This document shows, one piece after another, positions 15,556 to 24,871 of a DNA stretch of 33,206 nt. Location of the stretch: positions 1 through 33,206 of the forward strand of contig CABTZX010000020.1 in the NCBI GenBank assembly GCA_902489445.1, written 5' to 3'. Made by a program: the position numbers and the translations under genes. The notes below the pieces were generated by a model. It was not told the DNA's origin and did no database searches. It worked only from the letters and a program-made list of their open reading frames with translations. How positions within the stretch are numbered: the first letter of the stretch is position 1; each line of letters starts with the position of its first letter. This DNA is from an uncultured Bacteroidales bacterium (lineage in GTDB: Bacteria; Bacteroidota; Bacteroidia; Bacteroidales; Porphyromonadaceae).

Positions 15556-16802
15556 TGGATCTGCGTGGGTTCTACGCCCAAGTCATCCAACATATGCACT
15601 GCGGAGCTAGTCATCGGACCGGGGCCGCACATATAGTACTCGATATCCTCGGGGGCTTCGTGATCCTTCAGGTAGTTGTCGTAAATCACTTGATGGATAA
15701 AGCCGGTGGGACCATCCCAGTGATCTTCGGGCCGAGCCGCGCTAAGGGCAATTACGAACTTAAAGTTGGGGAACTCGCGTTCGATAGCGCGGAAGTCCTC
15801 CTCATAGAAGATTTCGCTGCGCGAGCGTGCTCCGTACCAGAAAGATACTTTGCGTTTTGTTTTTTCCGTCCGGAATAGATGTAGCAACTGTGCACGTAGG
15901 GGCGCCATACCGGCACCACCGCCAATATAGAGCATTTCGGCATCGCTATCTTCATTGATGTGGAAGTCTCCGTAGGGACCGCTCATCGTAACCTTATCGC
16001 CCGGCTTCAAGGAGAATATATAGCTGGATGCGATACCGGTAGGAATACCGGCCGCCCAGGTATGTGTGTTGCGGTCAATCGGTGGGGTGGCGATACGCAC
16101 GTTCAGCGTAATAATGTTCCCTTCTTCAGGGTAGTTAGCCATCGAATAGGCACGCACGGTGGGTTCCGTGTTGCGCGCAGTGATACCCCACATGCCAAAC
16201 TTATCCCAATCTGCACGGAAGGGATCGGCGCCCTCCTTGTTGGTTATGTCGAAATCCTTGTAGTTGACTTCGTATGCTGGAATCTTGATCTGTGCGTAGC
16301 TACCGCTCTTAAAGTCCATATGTTCGCCCTCGGGCAGTTTGACCACAAACTCCTTTATGAACGTGGATACATTTCGGTTGGAGAGCACTTCGCACTCCCA
16401 TTCTTTGACGCCAAATATAGATTCGTTGACCAATATGGAGAGCGGCTCCTTGACCTTCGTTTGGCATCCGAGGCGCCAATGGTTCATTTGTTCCTTTCGG
16501 GAGAAGTGAGGCTTTTCGGTCGGCAGTATCTCGCCACCACCCTCAATAACCTGTAAACGGCATTGACCGCAGGTGCCCCCACCACCGCAGGCGGAGGAGA
16601 GGAAAATGCCTTCGTTCTGGAGCGTATTCAGGAGTGTACCACCGATGGGAACTTCTAATTCGCGGTCTTCATTGATGGTTATCTTTACGTTACCGCTCGG
16701 GATCAGCTTTTTCTTTGCCACGAGCAGAACGATGACCAAAATCAGTATGATAATTAGGAAGACTACCGCACCGGTTGCAATGAGCAGATAATTGATTTGC
16801 AT
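15537..16802 (-). CDS. nqrF: Na+-translocating NADH:quinone reductase subunit F
   Basis: A 421-aa electron-input subunit of Na+-NQR that oxidises NADH at the cytoplasmic face and passes electrons through FAD and a 2Fe-2S cluster. One N-terminal helix (about 5-28) anchors it. The ferredoxin domain has cluster ligands Cys72, Cys78, Cys81 and Cys113 in CGGGGTCGQC and LGC. The reductase domain has the FAD motif RAYSMAN (217-223), the GPYG motif, the NADH-binding GGGAGMAP (294-301) and CGPGPM (392-397). The length is normal (about 407-425). It is the last gene of nqrABCDEF, 19 bp after nqrE. Confidence 0.98.
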   Translation of the reverse strand: MQINYLLIATGAVVFLIIILILVIVLLVAKKKLIPSGNVKITINEDRELEVPIGGTLLNTLQNEGIFLSSACGGGGTCGQCRLQVIEGGGEILPTEKPHFSRKEQMNHWRLGCQTKVKEPLSILVNESIFGVKEWECEVLSNRNVSTFIKEFVVKLPEGEHMDFKSGSYAQIKIPAYEVNYKDFDITNKEGADPFRADWDKFGMWGITARNTEPTVRAYSMANYPEEGNIITLNVRIATPPIDRNTHTWAAGIPTGIASSYIFSLKPGDKVTMSGPYGDFHINEDSDAEMLYIGGGAGMAPLRAQLLHLFRTEKTKRKVSFWYGARSRSEIFYEEDFRAIEREFPNFKFVIALSAARPEDHWDGPTGFIHQVIYDNYLKDHEAPEDIEYYMCGPGPMTSSAVHMLDDLGVEPTQIHFDNFG

Positions 16803-16821
16803 ACTCTTAGTAGCTTGAGAA

Positions 16822-17436
16822 TTAGAGTTTAACTCCGGAAAAGCTTAGGAACGCAAGCCCCATCAATCCGGTTATAATGAGTACAATGCCGTAACCTCGG
16901 AGAGGTTTGGGCACGTTGGAGAATTGCAGTTTTTCGCGAATGGCAGCGATTCCCACAATGGCAAGCATCCATCCGATACCGGAACCAAATCCGTAGATGG
17001 TAGCTTCACCGAGATCGGCAAACTCACGCTGTTGCATAAAGAGCGATCCGCCCAAGATGGCACAGTTCACCGCGATTAGCGGCAGGAAGATACCGAGCGA
17101 ATTATACAGCGAAGGCGAATATCGCTCTACAATCATTTCCACCAATTGCGTAAAAGCGGCAATCACGGCAATGAAGATGATAAAGGAGAGGAAGCTCAGG
17201 TCCATACCTGCAAAGCTTCTGCCTAACCAGGATAAAGCGCCTTCCTTAAACACATAGTTCTCCAAAAGCCAGTTGATGGGCAATGTGCAGGTAAGTATGA
17301 ACGTAACGGCTATTCCCAACCCGAACGAAGTTTTTACGTTCTTCGAAACTGCCAGGAAGGAGCACATCCCCAGATAATATGCAAAAATCATATTATCGAT
17401 GAAGATACTCCGGAAGAACAGACTTAAGTAATCCAT
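16822..17436 (-). CDS. nqrE: Na+-NQR subunit E
   Basis: A 204-aa integral membrane subunit with six predicted helices; with NqrD it forms a pseudo-symmetric pair that holds a membrane iron centre and takes part in Na+ translocation. Conserved NqrE blocks: YLGMCSFLAVSKNV near residue 20-33 (the Cys is an iron ligand candidate), PLIAVNCAILGGSLF near 119 (second Cys) and GSGIGWMLAIV. It lies 39 bp after nqrD. Confidence 0.97.
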   Translation of the reverse strand: MDYLSLFFRSIFIDNMIFAYYLGMCSFLAVSKNVKTSFGLGIAVTFILTCTLPINWLLENYVFKEGALSWLGRSFAGMDLSFLSFIIFIAVIAAFTQLVEMIVERYSPSLYNSLGIFLPLIAVNCAILGGSLFMQQREFADLGEATIYGFGSGIGWMLAIVGIAAIREKLQFSNVPKPLRGYGIVLIITGLMGLAFLSFSGVKL

Positions 17437-17475
17437 AATCTCAATACGCTATTCTACAATTTGTGCTTTGCCCCA

Positions 17476-18096
17476 CTATGCTTCCTGAAGCTCCTTAACG
17501 CGGCTGCGTTGTATCCAAACAATGCAGGCGAGCAGTATCAGTGCCATAGGCGCCATATTCATCAGTCCGAAGTTTTCGTAACCTGCTTGGTACCAACTAT
17601 CCGGAATGATGCGATACCCAAAGAGGCTACCGCTGCCGAACAGCTCGCGCACAAAGGCTATTACTGCCAAAACAATGGCATAACCCAATCCGTTGCCCAC
17701 ACCGTCCAGGAAAGAATCCCACGGCTTATTGTTCAGCGCAAACGCTTCCAAGCGACCCATCAGGATACAGTTGGTAATGATTAGCCCCACGTATACGGAT
17801 AACTGCTTGCTCACATCGTAGGAATAGGCTTTCAGCACTTCATTAACGATGGATACCAGCGCGGCGCACACCACTAATTGTACAATGATACGGATGCGTG
17901 TGGGAATTCCCTTGCGCAAAAGCGAGATAATGACGTTGGCAAAGGCAACTACCACGATTACGCTCAGTCCCATTACTATGGCAGGTTTGAGCTGCGATGT
18001 AACAGCAAGTGAGCTACAAATGCCGAGCACCTGCACCAGTACCGGGTTATTTTTGTTGAGCGGTCCCCAAAGGACTTCTTTTGTTTTTGAATCCAT
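17476..18096 (-). CDS. nqrD: Na+-NQR subunit D
   Basis: A 206-aa integral membrane subunit, homologue of NqrE and RnfE, with six helices. NqrD marks: NPVLVQVLGICSSLAVT (18-34, with the conserved Cys27), LIITNCILMGRLEAFA (105-120, Cys110) and DGVGNGLGYA. The two Cys residues in inverted repeats are the expected iron ligands with NqrE. The start lies 1 bp after the nqrC stop, so translation is probably coupled. Confidence 0.97.
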   Translation of the reverse strand: MDSKTKEVLWGPLNKNNPVLVQVLGICSSLAVTSQLKPAIVMGLSVIVVVAFANVIISLLRKGIPTRIRIIVQLVVCAALVSIVNEVLKAYSYDVSKQLSVYVGLIITNCILMGRLEAFALNNKPWDSFLDGVGNGLGYAIVLAVIAFVRELFGSGSLFGYRIIPDSWYQAGYENFGLMNMAPMALILLACIVWIQRSRVKELQEA

Positions 18097-18097
18097 A

Positions 18098-18880
18098 TTA
18101 GTTTATAGCTTCATTATCACTGTTAGCACTCACTTCGCCGTTGGCTACTTTCCCAAGGAAAGCTTTGTAGGGAGCGAGACAATCGCGCAACATATCGTTT
18201 ACGCCATTACTGGTTAGCGTGCCACCGGTAACGCCATCTACGTATTCCATACCTTCCGCCTTCCGTCCTTTCTTTACTACGGCGATACCGACTACACCCG
18301 TTTCAGGGGTGCCGATATGCTTTCCGTTGAACTGATTGGAGAAAGGCTCGTGAGCTATTTCGGCTCCCAAACCGGGAGTTTCGGACGCGTGGCTAAAATC
18401 AATACCCCGAACCGTATAGCCATCGTTCTCAATGGCAATATAGCCCCATATGTCGCCCCACAGGCCAACGCCGTTCAGCGGTATTACGTAAGCGGGGGTT
18501 CCGTCCACAACTGCTTCGTAGAGGGGCAGTGGGGTGGTTTGGTCCTTGCTGTAGTATTTGTACTGGTTTTTGGTATTCATTTTGAATACCTCGCTGTTGC
18601 CCAACTCGTTGCCGTCAAAGGATTTTATGATCTCACCTTTGTCGTTGATCAGCATTTCGCGTTTGATGATGCTTTGGTAGGCATCGATTACGTCTGCTTT
18701 ATCCGCCGGGTTTTGTTTCAAGCTACGCAGTATTTGTTGCATCTTATCGATACGTTCGTTTGCCTGCTGTGGCTTTTTCAGCGCCTGAGAGGTAAAAGCG
18801 AGCGCAACGGCAACAATGATAATCATCACCGCAGTGTAGATGATCGTGTAGCTGTTACTATCTTTATTCAACTTTCCCAT
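18098..18880 (-). CDS. nqrC: Na+-NQR subunit C (covalent FMN carrier)
   Basis: A 260-aa subunit with one N-terminal helix (about 11-30) and a periplasmic FMN-binding domain. FMN is normally attached by ApbE to the last Thr of a Dxx(S/T)GAT motif. Here the site reads Asp215-Gly-Val-Thr218-Gly-Gly220-Thr221, so Thr221 is the predicted attachment residue and the usual Ala is Gly. Other conserved blocks are GLWGDIWGYIAI and SHASETPGLGAEI. It is 30 bp after nqrB and 1 bp before nqrD. No apbE is in the window. Confidence 0.97.
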   Translation of the reverse strand: MGKLNKDSNSYTIIYTAVMIIIVAVALAFTSQALKKPQQANERIDKMQQILRSLKQNPADKADVIDAYQSIIKREMLINDKGEIIKSFDGNELGNSEVFKMNTKNQYKYYSKDQTTPLPLYEAVVDGTPAYVIPLNGVGLWGDIWGYIAIENDGYTVRGIDFSHASETPGLGAEIAHEPFSNQFNGKHIGTPETGVVGIAVVKKGRKAEGMEYVDGVTGGTLTSNGVNDMLRDCLAPYKAFLGKVANGEVSANSDNEAIN

Positions 18881-18910
18881 AATTGCATTTGGTTCAAAAG
18901 AGGTAACCCA

Positions 18911-20110
18911 TCATTTACCGGCTTGAAGGAGCCGTTTCTTACGCATCCGTATGTTAGCATCCACCACGAAGTAGTCGATGAGCGGAGCAAAGACGTTCAT
19001 CAGCAGGATGGCGAGCATCATACCTTCGGGATACCCCGGGTTCAGCACGCGTATAAAGACGCACATTACCCCAACGAGTAATCCGTATATCCATTTACCT
19101 GTTTCCGTGCGTGCCGAGGTTACCGGGTCGGTAGCCATAAAGACAAGCCCAAAGGCGAAGCCGCCGTAGAGCAGGTGTGCCAGCGGAGGCATCTGCATGG
19201 AAGCTGTAGTACCAATAGCGTTAAAGATAAGAGCCATCAGCACGGCACCCACCACACCGGAGAACATAATCTTCCAACTGGCAATACCGGTAAAGATTAG
19301 GAACGCAGCCCCTAAAAGGATACAGAAGGTGGATACTTCTCCCATTGAACCGGGAATAAAGCCCCAAAAAGCATCCCAGTAGGAAATGGGGTCCCCAACG
19401 ACGTTGTGGAGTGCTGGATACTGACCGGCAGTGGCAATTTGTCCCAACGGCGTAGCGCCCGTAAAGGCATCTACGGCAGTTGTGGAACCGCCTACGCCCC
19501 AACTGTGCCCCAAGCGGACAAAAACCGAGTCACCGGTCATGTGCGATGGATAGGCAAAGAACAGTATGGCGCGAGCCACCAGAGCCACATTAAAGATGTT
19601 ATATCCGGTACCCCCGAACACTTCCTTAGCGAAAATTACCGCAAAGGCAGTAGCTACCGCCATCATCCACAGCGGAGTTTCAATCGGTAGAACCATCGGG
19701 ATCAGCAATCCCGTAACGAGGAATCCTTCGTTAATTTCCTCGCCCTTTACCTGAGCTATTGCAAATTCTATGCCAAGCCCCACTAAGTAGGACACAATTA
19801 ACTTGGGCAGTGCTGCCAGTAATCCGAATGCAAAACAGAGCAGCCAATTTGTCACCTCCGGTTGTCCGGTAGCCAAATAGTGCTGATAGCCCACATTGTA
19901 CATACCAAAGAGCAATGCCGGCATCAGGGCGATGATCACCATCGTCATAATGCGCTTTGAATCTATGGCATCGTGTACGTGTACCCCATGGCGCGAGGTT
20001 TGGTTAGGCACAAAGAAAAAGGTTTCAAAGCCTTCAAACACTGAGTGTAGGAAAGCTAACTTACCGCCTTTGCTAAAAGTTGCCCTATGCTTGTCGAAGA
20101 AATTTTTCAT
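18911..20110 (-). CDS. nqrB: Na+-NQR subunit B (membrane core, covalent FMN)
   Basis: A 399-aa subunit with about ten membrane helices. It carries a covalent FMN, riboflavin and the Na+ path, and takes part in quinone reduction. The flavinylation motif is Asp214-Ala-Phe-Thr217-Gly-Ala-Thr220, matching Dxx(S/T)GAT with Thr220 as the acceptor. Conserved blocks: GVHVHDAIDSKRIM, EINEGFLVTGLLIPMVLP and EVFGGTGYNIFNVALVAR. It starts 31 bp after nqrA and is 30 bp before nqrC. Confidence 0.98.
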   Translation of the reverse strand: MKNFFDKHRATFSKGGKLAFLHSVFEGFETFFFVPNQTSRHGVHVHDAIDSKRIMTMVIIALMPALLFGMYNVGYQHYLATGQPEVTNWLLCFAFGLLAALPKLIVSYLVGLGIEFAIAQVKGEEINEGFLVTGLLIPMVLPIETPLWMMAVATAFAVIFAKEVFGGTGYNIFNVALVARAILFFAYPSHMTGDSVFVRLGHSWGVGGSTTAVDAFTGATPLGQIATAGQYPALHNVVGDPISYWDAFWGFIPGSMGEVSTFCILLGAAFLIFTGIASWKIMFSGVVGAVLMALIFNAIGTTASMQMPPLAHLLYGGFAFGLVFMATDPVTSARTETGKWIYGLLVGVMCVFIRVLNPGYPEGMMLAILLMNVFAPLIDYFVVDANIRMRKKRLLQAGK

Positions 20111-20141
20111 ATCGCTCTATAAGCTTCTGTTTTTCAACCGG

Positions 20142-21497
20142 CTAATTCATTTCCTTGTACAGCAGGTCCAAGCCCTGACGCACAATGTATTGAAGCGGTT
20201 TTTTAGACGAATCAACGAACTCGCACAAGGCAAAATCCTCGGGAGCCACTTCGTATATACCCAACGCCTCCATTTTGTCGATGTCGAACGCTATAATTGC
20301 CTTCAGCAATTGTTCGGCAAAGATATCGAGGGGGAACACCCGCACGTATTCGTTACTCATAATCATAGCGCGCTCGCCACCCTTGATGCGGGCATCGGGA
20401 GCATACTTTTTCTGTGGCATCAGCCAGCTGAAGTAGCTATGATTCATACTGAACTGGTTAAATCGCGGCGCAATCCAGCCGAACGCTTCGTGCACGTTGT
20501 CGCCTTCCGGAATAATGGTAATTTGATCCAGATCCATAGGCGTGTACAGATTTTCGCTACTCAGCTTCTGACCTGTAAGCACATCACCGGCAATTACACG
20601 CAAGTGTGCCTCTTTGTCCATAGGCTTACTGCCCACTAAATCGGTAACCGCACATCCGGGTTGCACTTGGATGTATCCCTTTTCGGTAGCTTCGCTGCCT
20701 GTAACGGCAACCTGACGCGAAAAATCCACCTTTCCGGTAGCCAAAAACCGTCCTATTACGAGCAAATCGGTCGCTTTAAGCGTCCACACCGTTTCACCCT
20801 TATTGATCGGTTTTGTTTTATTGATTAGCACCCCTACGGTACCGGCCGGATGGGGACCTTCAATCACGTACTCTTCAACCCCTTCTATATTGAGGTTGAG
20901 GGCATTAGCGGCGCTAATATACAATTTGCCAGGGGTGAGTTTGCGCAACGCTTTGAGTGCCAGCTCTAAATGTGCCTGCCGACCCTCAACCACGTAGGCA
21001 AAGTCCGGAGCCAGTGGCGCCGTGAACAAAGCCGTTACGAAGATGTCCCGCGGAACTATATCCGGGTGAGCTACTATATCGTACGGGCGCTGTTTGATAA
21101 AACCCCACAAACCGCTTTCCAGCAGGCGTGCCTTGATTTCGTCAGCCGTCGCTTTGTCCACATCTAACGGAGCAAATTCGCGTTCGTTTTGTTCGGACGC
21201 CTCACTCGCTATCTCAATGTTTAGAATATGCCTCTTTGCTCCGCGGTTAATTGCCTTAATCGTTCCGGCAACCGGTGCCACGAACTTCATTTCGGGGTAA
21301 CGTTTGTCGTAAAAAACCGCATCTCCTTTGGCTACCGAATCGCCTACCTTAACGGCCGGTTTGGGTACTACGCCGGTATAAAAATCCGGTACCAATGCAT
21401 ACACATTGCTTCCCTTAACCGCGGGCAACACCGTGTGTGGTGCTTCCCCCTTTAGGTTTATCGAGAGCCCTTTTTTGATCTTAATCGTTTTGGCCAT
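20142..21497 (-). CDS. nqrA: Na+-NQR subunit A
   Basis: A 451-aa cytoplasmic subunit of Na+-NQR, related to RnfC but without its iron-sulfur motifs. It has the N-terminal IKIKKGLSINLKGEA start, a biotinyl-lipoyl-like segment (VKVGDSVAKGDAVFYDK, FVAPVAGTIKAINRGAKR) and the C-terminal SYFSWLMPQKKYAPDARIKGGERA and FPLDIFAEQLLKAIIAFD blocks typical of the family. It is the first gene of the operon, behind a -7 box at 21535-21542. Confidence 0.98.
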   Translation of the reverse strand: MAKTIKIKKGLSINLKGEAPHTVLPAVKGSNVYALVPDFYTGVVPKPAVKVGDSVAKGDAVFYDKRYPEMKFVAPVAGTIKAINRGAKRHILNIEIASEASEQNEREFAPLDVDKATADEIKARLLESGLWGFIKQRPYDIVAHPDIVPRDIFVTALFTAPLAPDFAYVVEGRQAHLELALKALRKLTPGKLYISAANALNLNIEGVEEYVIEGPHPAGTVGVLINKTKPINKGETVWTLKATDLLVIGRFLATGKVDFSRQVAVTGSEATEKGYIQVQPGCAVTDLVGSKPMDKEAHLRVIAGDVLTGQKLSSENLYTPMDLDQITIIPEGDNVHEAFGWIAPRFNQFSMNHSYFSWLMPQKKYAPDARIKGGERAMIMSNEYVRVFPLDIFAEQLLKAIIAFDIDKMEALGIYEVAPEDFALCEFVDSSKKPLQYIVRQGLDLLYKEMN

Positions 21498-21534
21498 AAC
21501 AAAAACTCTGCCCTACCGTAGCAGTTTCCGACTG

Positions 21535-21542
21535 CAAAGGTA
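21535..21542 (-). promoter_or_regulatory. -7 box TACCTTTG of the nqr operon
   Basis: A perfect TAnnTTTG on the minus strand, 37 bp before the nqrA ATG, inside the 96-bp gap after the flavodiiron gene. No consensus -33 TTTG is present. Confidence 0.65.
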
Positions 21543-21593
21543 GCTTTTTTGTTGTCATTTTGTATACTTTCGCGGAACAGACTGCCTAACAGC

Positions 21594-22811
21594 TCAATCC
21601 GCATCCGGATAGAGCTCGTTCAGCCGATCCCCAATCAGGCAACCCAACCGGTACGCCTTTTCCAAATCCGCTTCATCGGGAGCGCCCTTTTGTTCTACCG
21701 GTTCGCCCACAAGCTCCCATTTCATTTCCTCAGCAAAGGGCGTAAGCTTTTTCACCGCTTGACCCGCCCAGGAGCAACTGCCGAATACGCTGTAGAGGCG
21801 GTTGGGTATTTCCCGCACTTTGAACGCATCTAACATATGGGAAACCGGACGGAAAATTTCGTTGCTGTAGGTGGGTGCGCCAACCGCAAGAGCTCTGTAT
21901 TTAAACAGATCTCTAATGATAAGCGACCGATCGGCGCGCGCTGCATCGTACGTAACTACGTGCTTAATGCCACGGCTCCCGATACCGCGAGCCACCGCAT
22001 CCGCCATAATGGCGGTATTCCCGTACATCGAGCCGTAAAGTACTACTGCGCCCTTGCCCGCTTCGTAGCGGCTTAAACGGTCGTAAGTAGCGATGGCGCG
22101 TGGCGCTTCTGCCGTCCATACCGGTCCGTGCAGCGGACAGATTGCCTCAATGGGGATACCGCTTTCCTGAACTTTCTTCAACGTCTTTTGTACGAAAGTA
22201 CCATACTTCCCCACAATGCAGGCATAGTAGCGTTCCATTTCCGTGAAATAGAGTTCGCTATCCAAATCGACGTCCTTTACATTGCCGTCCAAAGAGCCAA
22301 ATGTGCCAAATGCATCGGCTGAAAACAGCACTTTGTCCGTTTTGTCGTAGGTAAACATCACTTCGGGCCAATGCACCATCGGCGCCAAAATAAAGGTCAG
22401 TTCGTGCTTTCCCAGCGATAGGGTATCCCCTTCCGCTACCGTAACCAAGTTATCCTCTATCGAGGAGTAATATGCAGAAAGCATGCCAAACGTTTTTTTG
22501 TTCCCCACAATCTGCAGATTGGGGTATTTGCGCTTGAGCATACCTATAGAGCCACTGTGGTCCGGCTCCATATGGTTCACAATGAGGTAATCCACCGGTC
22601 TGCCTTTCAGAATACGGTCAATTTGGCGCAAAAACTGCTCCGAGTAGCATATGTCCACCCCATCGGTGAGCGCCACTTTGTCGTCCACAATCAGATAGGA
22701 GTTGTAACTTACGCCGTGGGGCAGCGACCATTGGCTTTCAAACAGATCCTTGGTGCGGTCGTTTACACCTACATAGTAAATAGAGTCGGTAATTTTTATT
22801 TGTTCTAACAT
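21594..22811 (-). CDS. Flavodiiron protein (A-type flavoprotein), O2 or NO reductase
   Basis: A 405-aa soluble enzyme that reduces O2 to water or NO to N2O and so protects anaerobes. The N-terminal metallo-beta-lactamase-like domain (1-250) has the full diiron ligand set: His80-x-Glu82-x-Asp84, His147, Asp166 and His228. The C-terminal flavodoxin domain (about 255-395) has the FMN phosphate loop YGSMYGNTAIMA and a GSCSWAG segment. There is no rubredoxin extension. It lies 24 bp after lgt and 96 bp before nqrA, so it is probably cotranscribed with lgt. Oxygen defence next to a respiratory operon makes sense for an anaerobe. Confidence 0.95.
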   Translation of the reverse strand: MLEQIKITDSIYYVGVNDRTKDLFESQWSLPHGVSYNSYLIVDDKVALTDGVDICYSEQFLRQIDRILKGRPVDYLIVNHMEPDHSGSIGMLKRKYPNLQIVGNKKTFGMLSAYYSSIEDNLVTVAEGDTLSLGKHELTFILAPMVHWPEVMFTYDKTDKVLFSADAFGTFGSLDGNVKDVDLDSELYFTEMERYYACIVGKYGTFVQKTLKKVQESGIPIEAICPLHGPVWTAEAPRAIATYDRLSRYEAGKGAVVLYGSMYGNTAIMADAVARGIGSRGIKHVVTYDAARADRSLIIRDLFKYRALAVGAPTYSNEIFRPVSHMLDAFKVREIPNRLYSVFGSCSWAGQAVKKLTPFAEEMKWELVGEPVEQKGAPDEADLEKAYRLGCLIGDRLNELYPDAD

Positions 22812-22835
22812 AGAGAGTTATATTATTATTTGATA

Positions 22836-23717
22836 CTACTTGTTACCCTTTTTGGTTTGGGGTAATGCCGCAACCTCTTTTGCCGGTTTCCCAAGCGCAT
22901 AGATGGTCAGCACCACGCCGGCGATTATAAACGGAATACTGAGCAGCTGTCCCTGATTCAATCCTATTTTGGCAACTAAGTTCAATTCCCAAGGTTCCTG
23001 CACCAATTTGAGCATTTCGATGAAAAAGCGTGAAACAAACGTTCCTGTGAGGAATACGCCCAAGAGCAGCCCCGGGCGGCGGCGTGCCGCATCGCGCTTC
23101 CAATAGAGCCACATACAGATGCCGAATACCGCTAAATAGCACAGCGCTTCGTATATAGCTGTAGGATGGCAGGCCACCTCGTAACCATATTGAGTGCAAA
23201 GATCGTGCCACTCGCGGCTACGATGAAACTTAAAGCCCCACGGAAGGGTGGTCGGTTCCCCAAAGATTTCGCTGTTCATTAAATTGCCCATACGAATCAT
23301 GGCTGCCGCCAGCCCCGTGGGCACCGCTATGCGGTCCAATGCCCACACAATAGGCTTTTTGGATACCTTTGTCGAAAACCACCATACGCCAAGGATAATC
23401 CCGATAGTGCCTCCGTGCGACGCAAAGCCACCTTCCCACACTTTTAGTATTTCCACCGGTCGGGATAGGTAGTAGAGCGGATCGTAAAAGAGGCAATGCC
23501 CTAATCGAGCGCCTACAATAGCACAAATAACTACCGTCCAGTAGAGTTTATCGTACCACGCTTCGTTTAGCCCTTCGTGTTTCCACATGCGCAACGCTAT
23601 CCAAGGGGCAAAAACCAGCAATCCGGTACCAAAGAGTAACCCGTACCAGCGTACTCCCCGCCCGAAGAGGGTGAACATTTCGGGGTTCACAGCCCAATCA
23701 ATATAATTTAGCATCAT
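22836..23717 (-). CDS. lgt: Prolipoprotein diacylglyceryl transferase
   Basis: A 293-aa inner-membrane enzyme that moves diacylglycerol from phosphatidylglycerol to the lipobox Cys of prolipoproteins; the window encodes several substrates. About seven helices. Conserved marks: WYGLLFGTG, GARLGHCLFYDP (69-80), the essential-type His in SHGG (100-103) and the Lgt signature IRMGNLMNSEIFGEPT (141-156). The C-terminal Lys-rich tail is cytoplasmic. It is 24 bp upstream of the flavodiiron gene. Confidence 0.97.
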   Translation of the reverse strand: MMLNYIDWAVNPEMFTLFGRGVRWYGLLFGTGLLVFAPWIALRMWKHEGLNEAWYDKLYWTVVICAIVGARLGHCLFYDPLYYLSRPVEILKVWEGGFASHGGTIGIILGVWWFSTKVSKKPIVWALDRIAVPTGLAAAMIRMGNLMNSEIFGEPTTLPWGFKFHRSREWHDLCTQYGYEVACHPTAIYEALCYLAVFGICMWLYWKRDAARRRPGLLLGVFLTGTFVSRFFIEMLKLVQEPWELNLVAKIGLNQGQLLSIPFIIAGVVLTIYALGKPAKEVAALPQTKKGNK

Positions 23718-23737
23718 TCCTTTTTATCCTTCTAACT

Positions 23738-23745
23738 CAAAGGTA
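23738..23745 (-). promoter_or_regulatory. -7 box TACCTTTG of lgt
   Basis: A perfect TAnnTTTG on the minus strand, 20 bp before the lgt ATG. It is embedded in AGGTATCTACCT (23741-23752), one base off the palindrome of the 22-bp arrays. Confidence 0.6.
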
Positions 23746-23840
23746 TCTACCTATTTGGTGTAGCTAACGGTAATGCGTCTATTCGTTGTTGCACCTAACT
23801 TCGCTTTCTATGGTACAATCTGTCGCTACTTGCTATTATA

Positions 23841-24746
23841 TCAGCACAAACGTTCAATCCACTCCTCTCTATCTCCGGGTAGCAAATCTATGGGAGCCAC
23901 TTCCGGCAATGTATAGGCTCCGCTCGGCATGCGTAGTGCCGCGCGCGCTGCCGCCACCATTATCTGCCCCGTGAGGGCGGGATTGTTGATAGTCATATCG
24001 AACGAGGCGAGTTGATTGTGCGTATCTCCGGAAACGCCCTTTCGAATCAAGTGCACCGCATGTCCCTGATCCCTAAGCGAATCTACATCTTTTACAAACG
24101 AAACGTGCGTTTCGTCGTGAACAAAGTAGGGATCACGCAAAATGGCTTCGCGCACCGCTTCCTCGCTTGCGCCCTCGTTCAGTGCCACATATACCATACG
24201 GCGATGCAGACCGGTGCCAAGCGGTATTGTTACTGAAAGGGCATCCCGCACGCCTTCGATCATTTTTACCGCTACGCTGTGCCCCATGCTCATTCCGGGG
24301 CCAAAGTTCGTGTAGGTGAGCCCTTTGGGCATCATCGCCTCTAGTAGCGTTCGAATCATTGAGTCGCTCCCCGGATCCCAGCCGGCGGAGAGTATGGCGG
24401 TTGTGCCGTGTGCTTTAGCTTCAGCAGCCAACGAACGCCTCAACGCCGGTATATCACTATGAATATCAAACGAATCCACCGTGGCGATGCCTTTGCGGAG
24501 CCACTCCGGAGCCGCTGACGGCACCAAGCGCGATGGCAAGGTGAGCAGCGCAACTTGCGGCGTAATGCCCAATTCGGCTACGGAATGCACCATGGGGCTC
24601 CCATAGCGCGTATAACGCTCTTCCTGCGACACACGCCGCCGCACAACACCTAATAACTCAAAATCGCTTGCGGATAGCAAAGCTTGCTCAGCGGCGGCTC
24701 CAATGTGCCCGTATCCCACTATTACCGCCTTTATTTTGTGCTCCAT
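23841..24746 (-). CDS. ddh: Meso-diaminopimelate D-dehydrogenase
   Basis: A 301-aa NADPH enzyme that converts tetrahydrodipicolinate, ammonia and NADPH to meso-diaminopimelate in one step, supplying lysine and peptidoglycan. It has the nucleotide motif VGYGHIG (GxGxxG at 11-16), then the LPSRL, DSFDIHSDI, SAGWDPGSDS and TNFGPGMSMGHSVAVK blocks that line the substrate pocket in Ddh. I chose the ATG at 24746 because a TATCTTTG -7 box lies 24 bp upstream; the frame is open to 24824. The 123-bp gap to lgt shows no terminator. Confidence 0.95.
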   Translation of the reverse strand: MEHKIKAVIVGYGHIGAAAEQALLSASDFELLGVVRRRVSQEERYTRYGSPMVHSVAELGITPQVALLTLPSRLVPSAAPEWLRKGIATVDSFDIHSDIPALRRSLAAEAKAHGTTAILSAGWDPGSDSMIRTLLEAMMPKGLTYTNFGPGMSMGHSVAVKMIEGVRDALSVTIPLGTGLHRRMVYVALNEGASEEAVREAILRDPYFVHDETHVSFVKDVDSLRDQGHAVHLIRKGVSGDTHNQLASFDMTINNPALTGQIMVAAARAALRMPSGAYTLPEVAPIDLLPGDREEWIERLC

Positions 24747-24770
24747 GCTCTTTTTCTCATTCAATCGGTG

Positions 24771-24778
24771 CAAAGATA
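24771..24778 (-). promoter_or_regulatory. -7 box TATCTTTG of ddh
   Basis: A perfect TAnnTTTG on the minus strand, 24 bp before the chosen ddh start; no TTTG at the -33 position. Confidence 0.6.
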
Positions 24779-24871
24779 ATGCATTTTGTGCCATCCCGGG
24801 CGGATGCATCCCTACGCTCGGCACAGCCTGCCCCTATCCTCTTCCTATCAGCTACACAACCCCCTCAAAAT

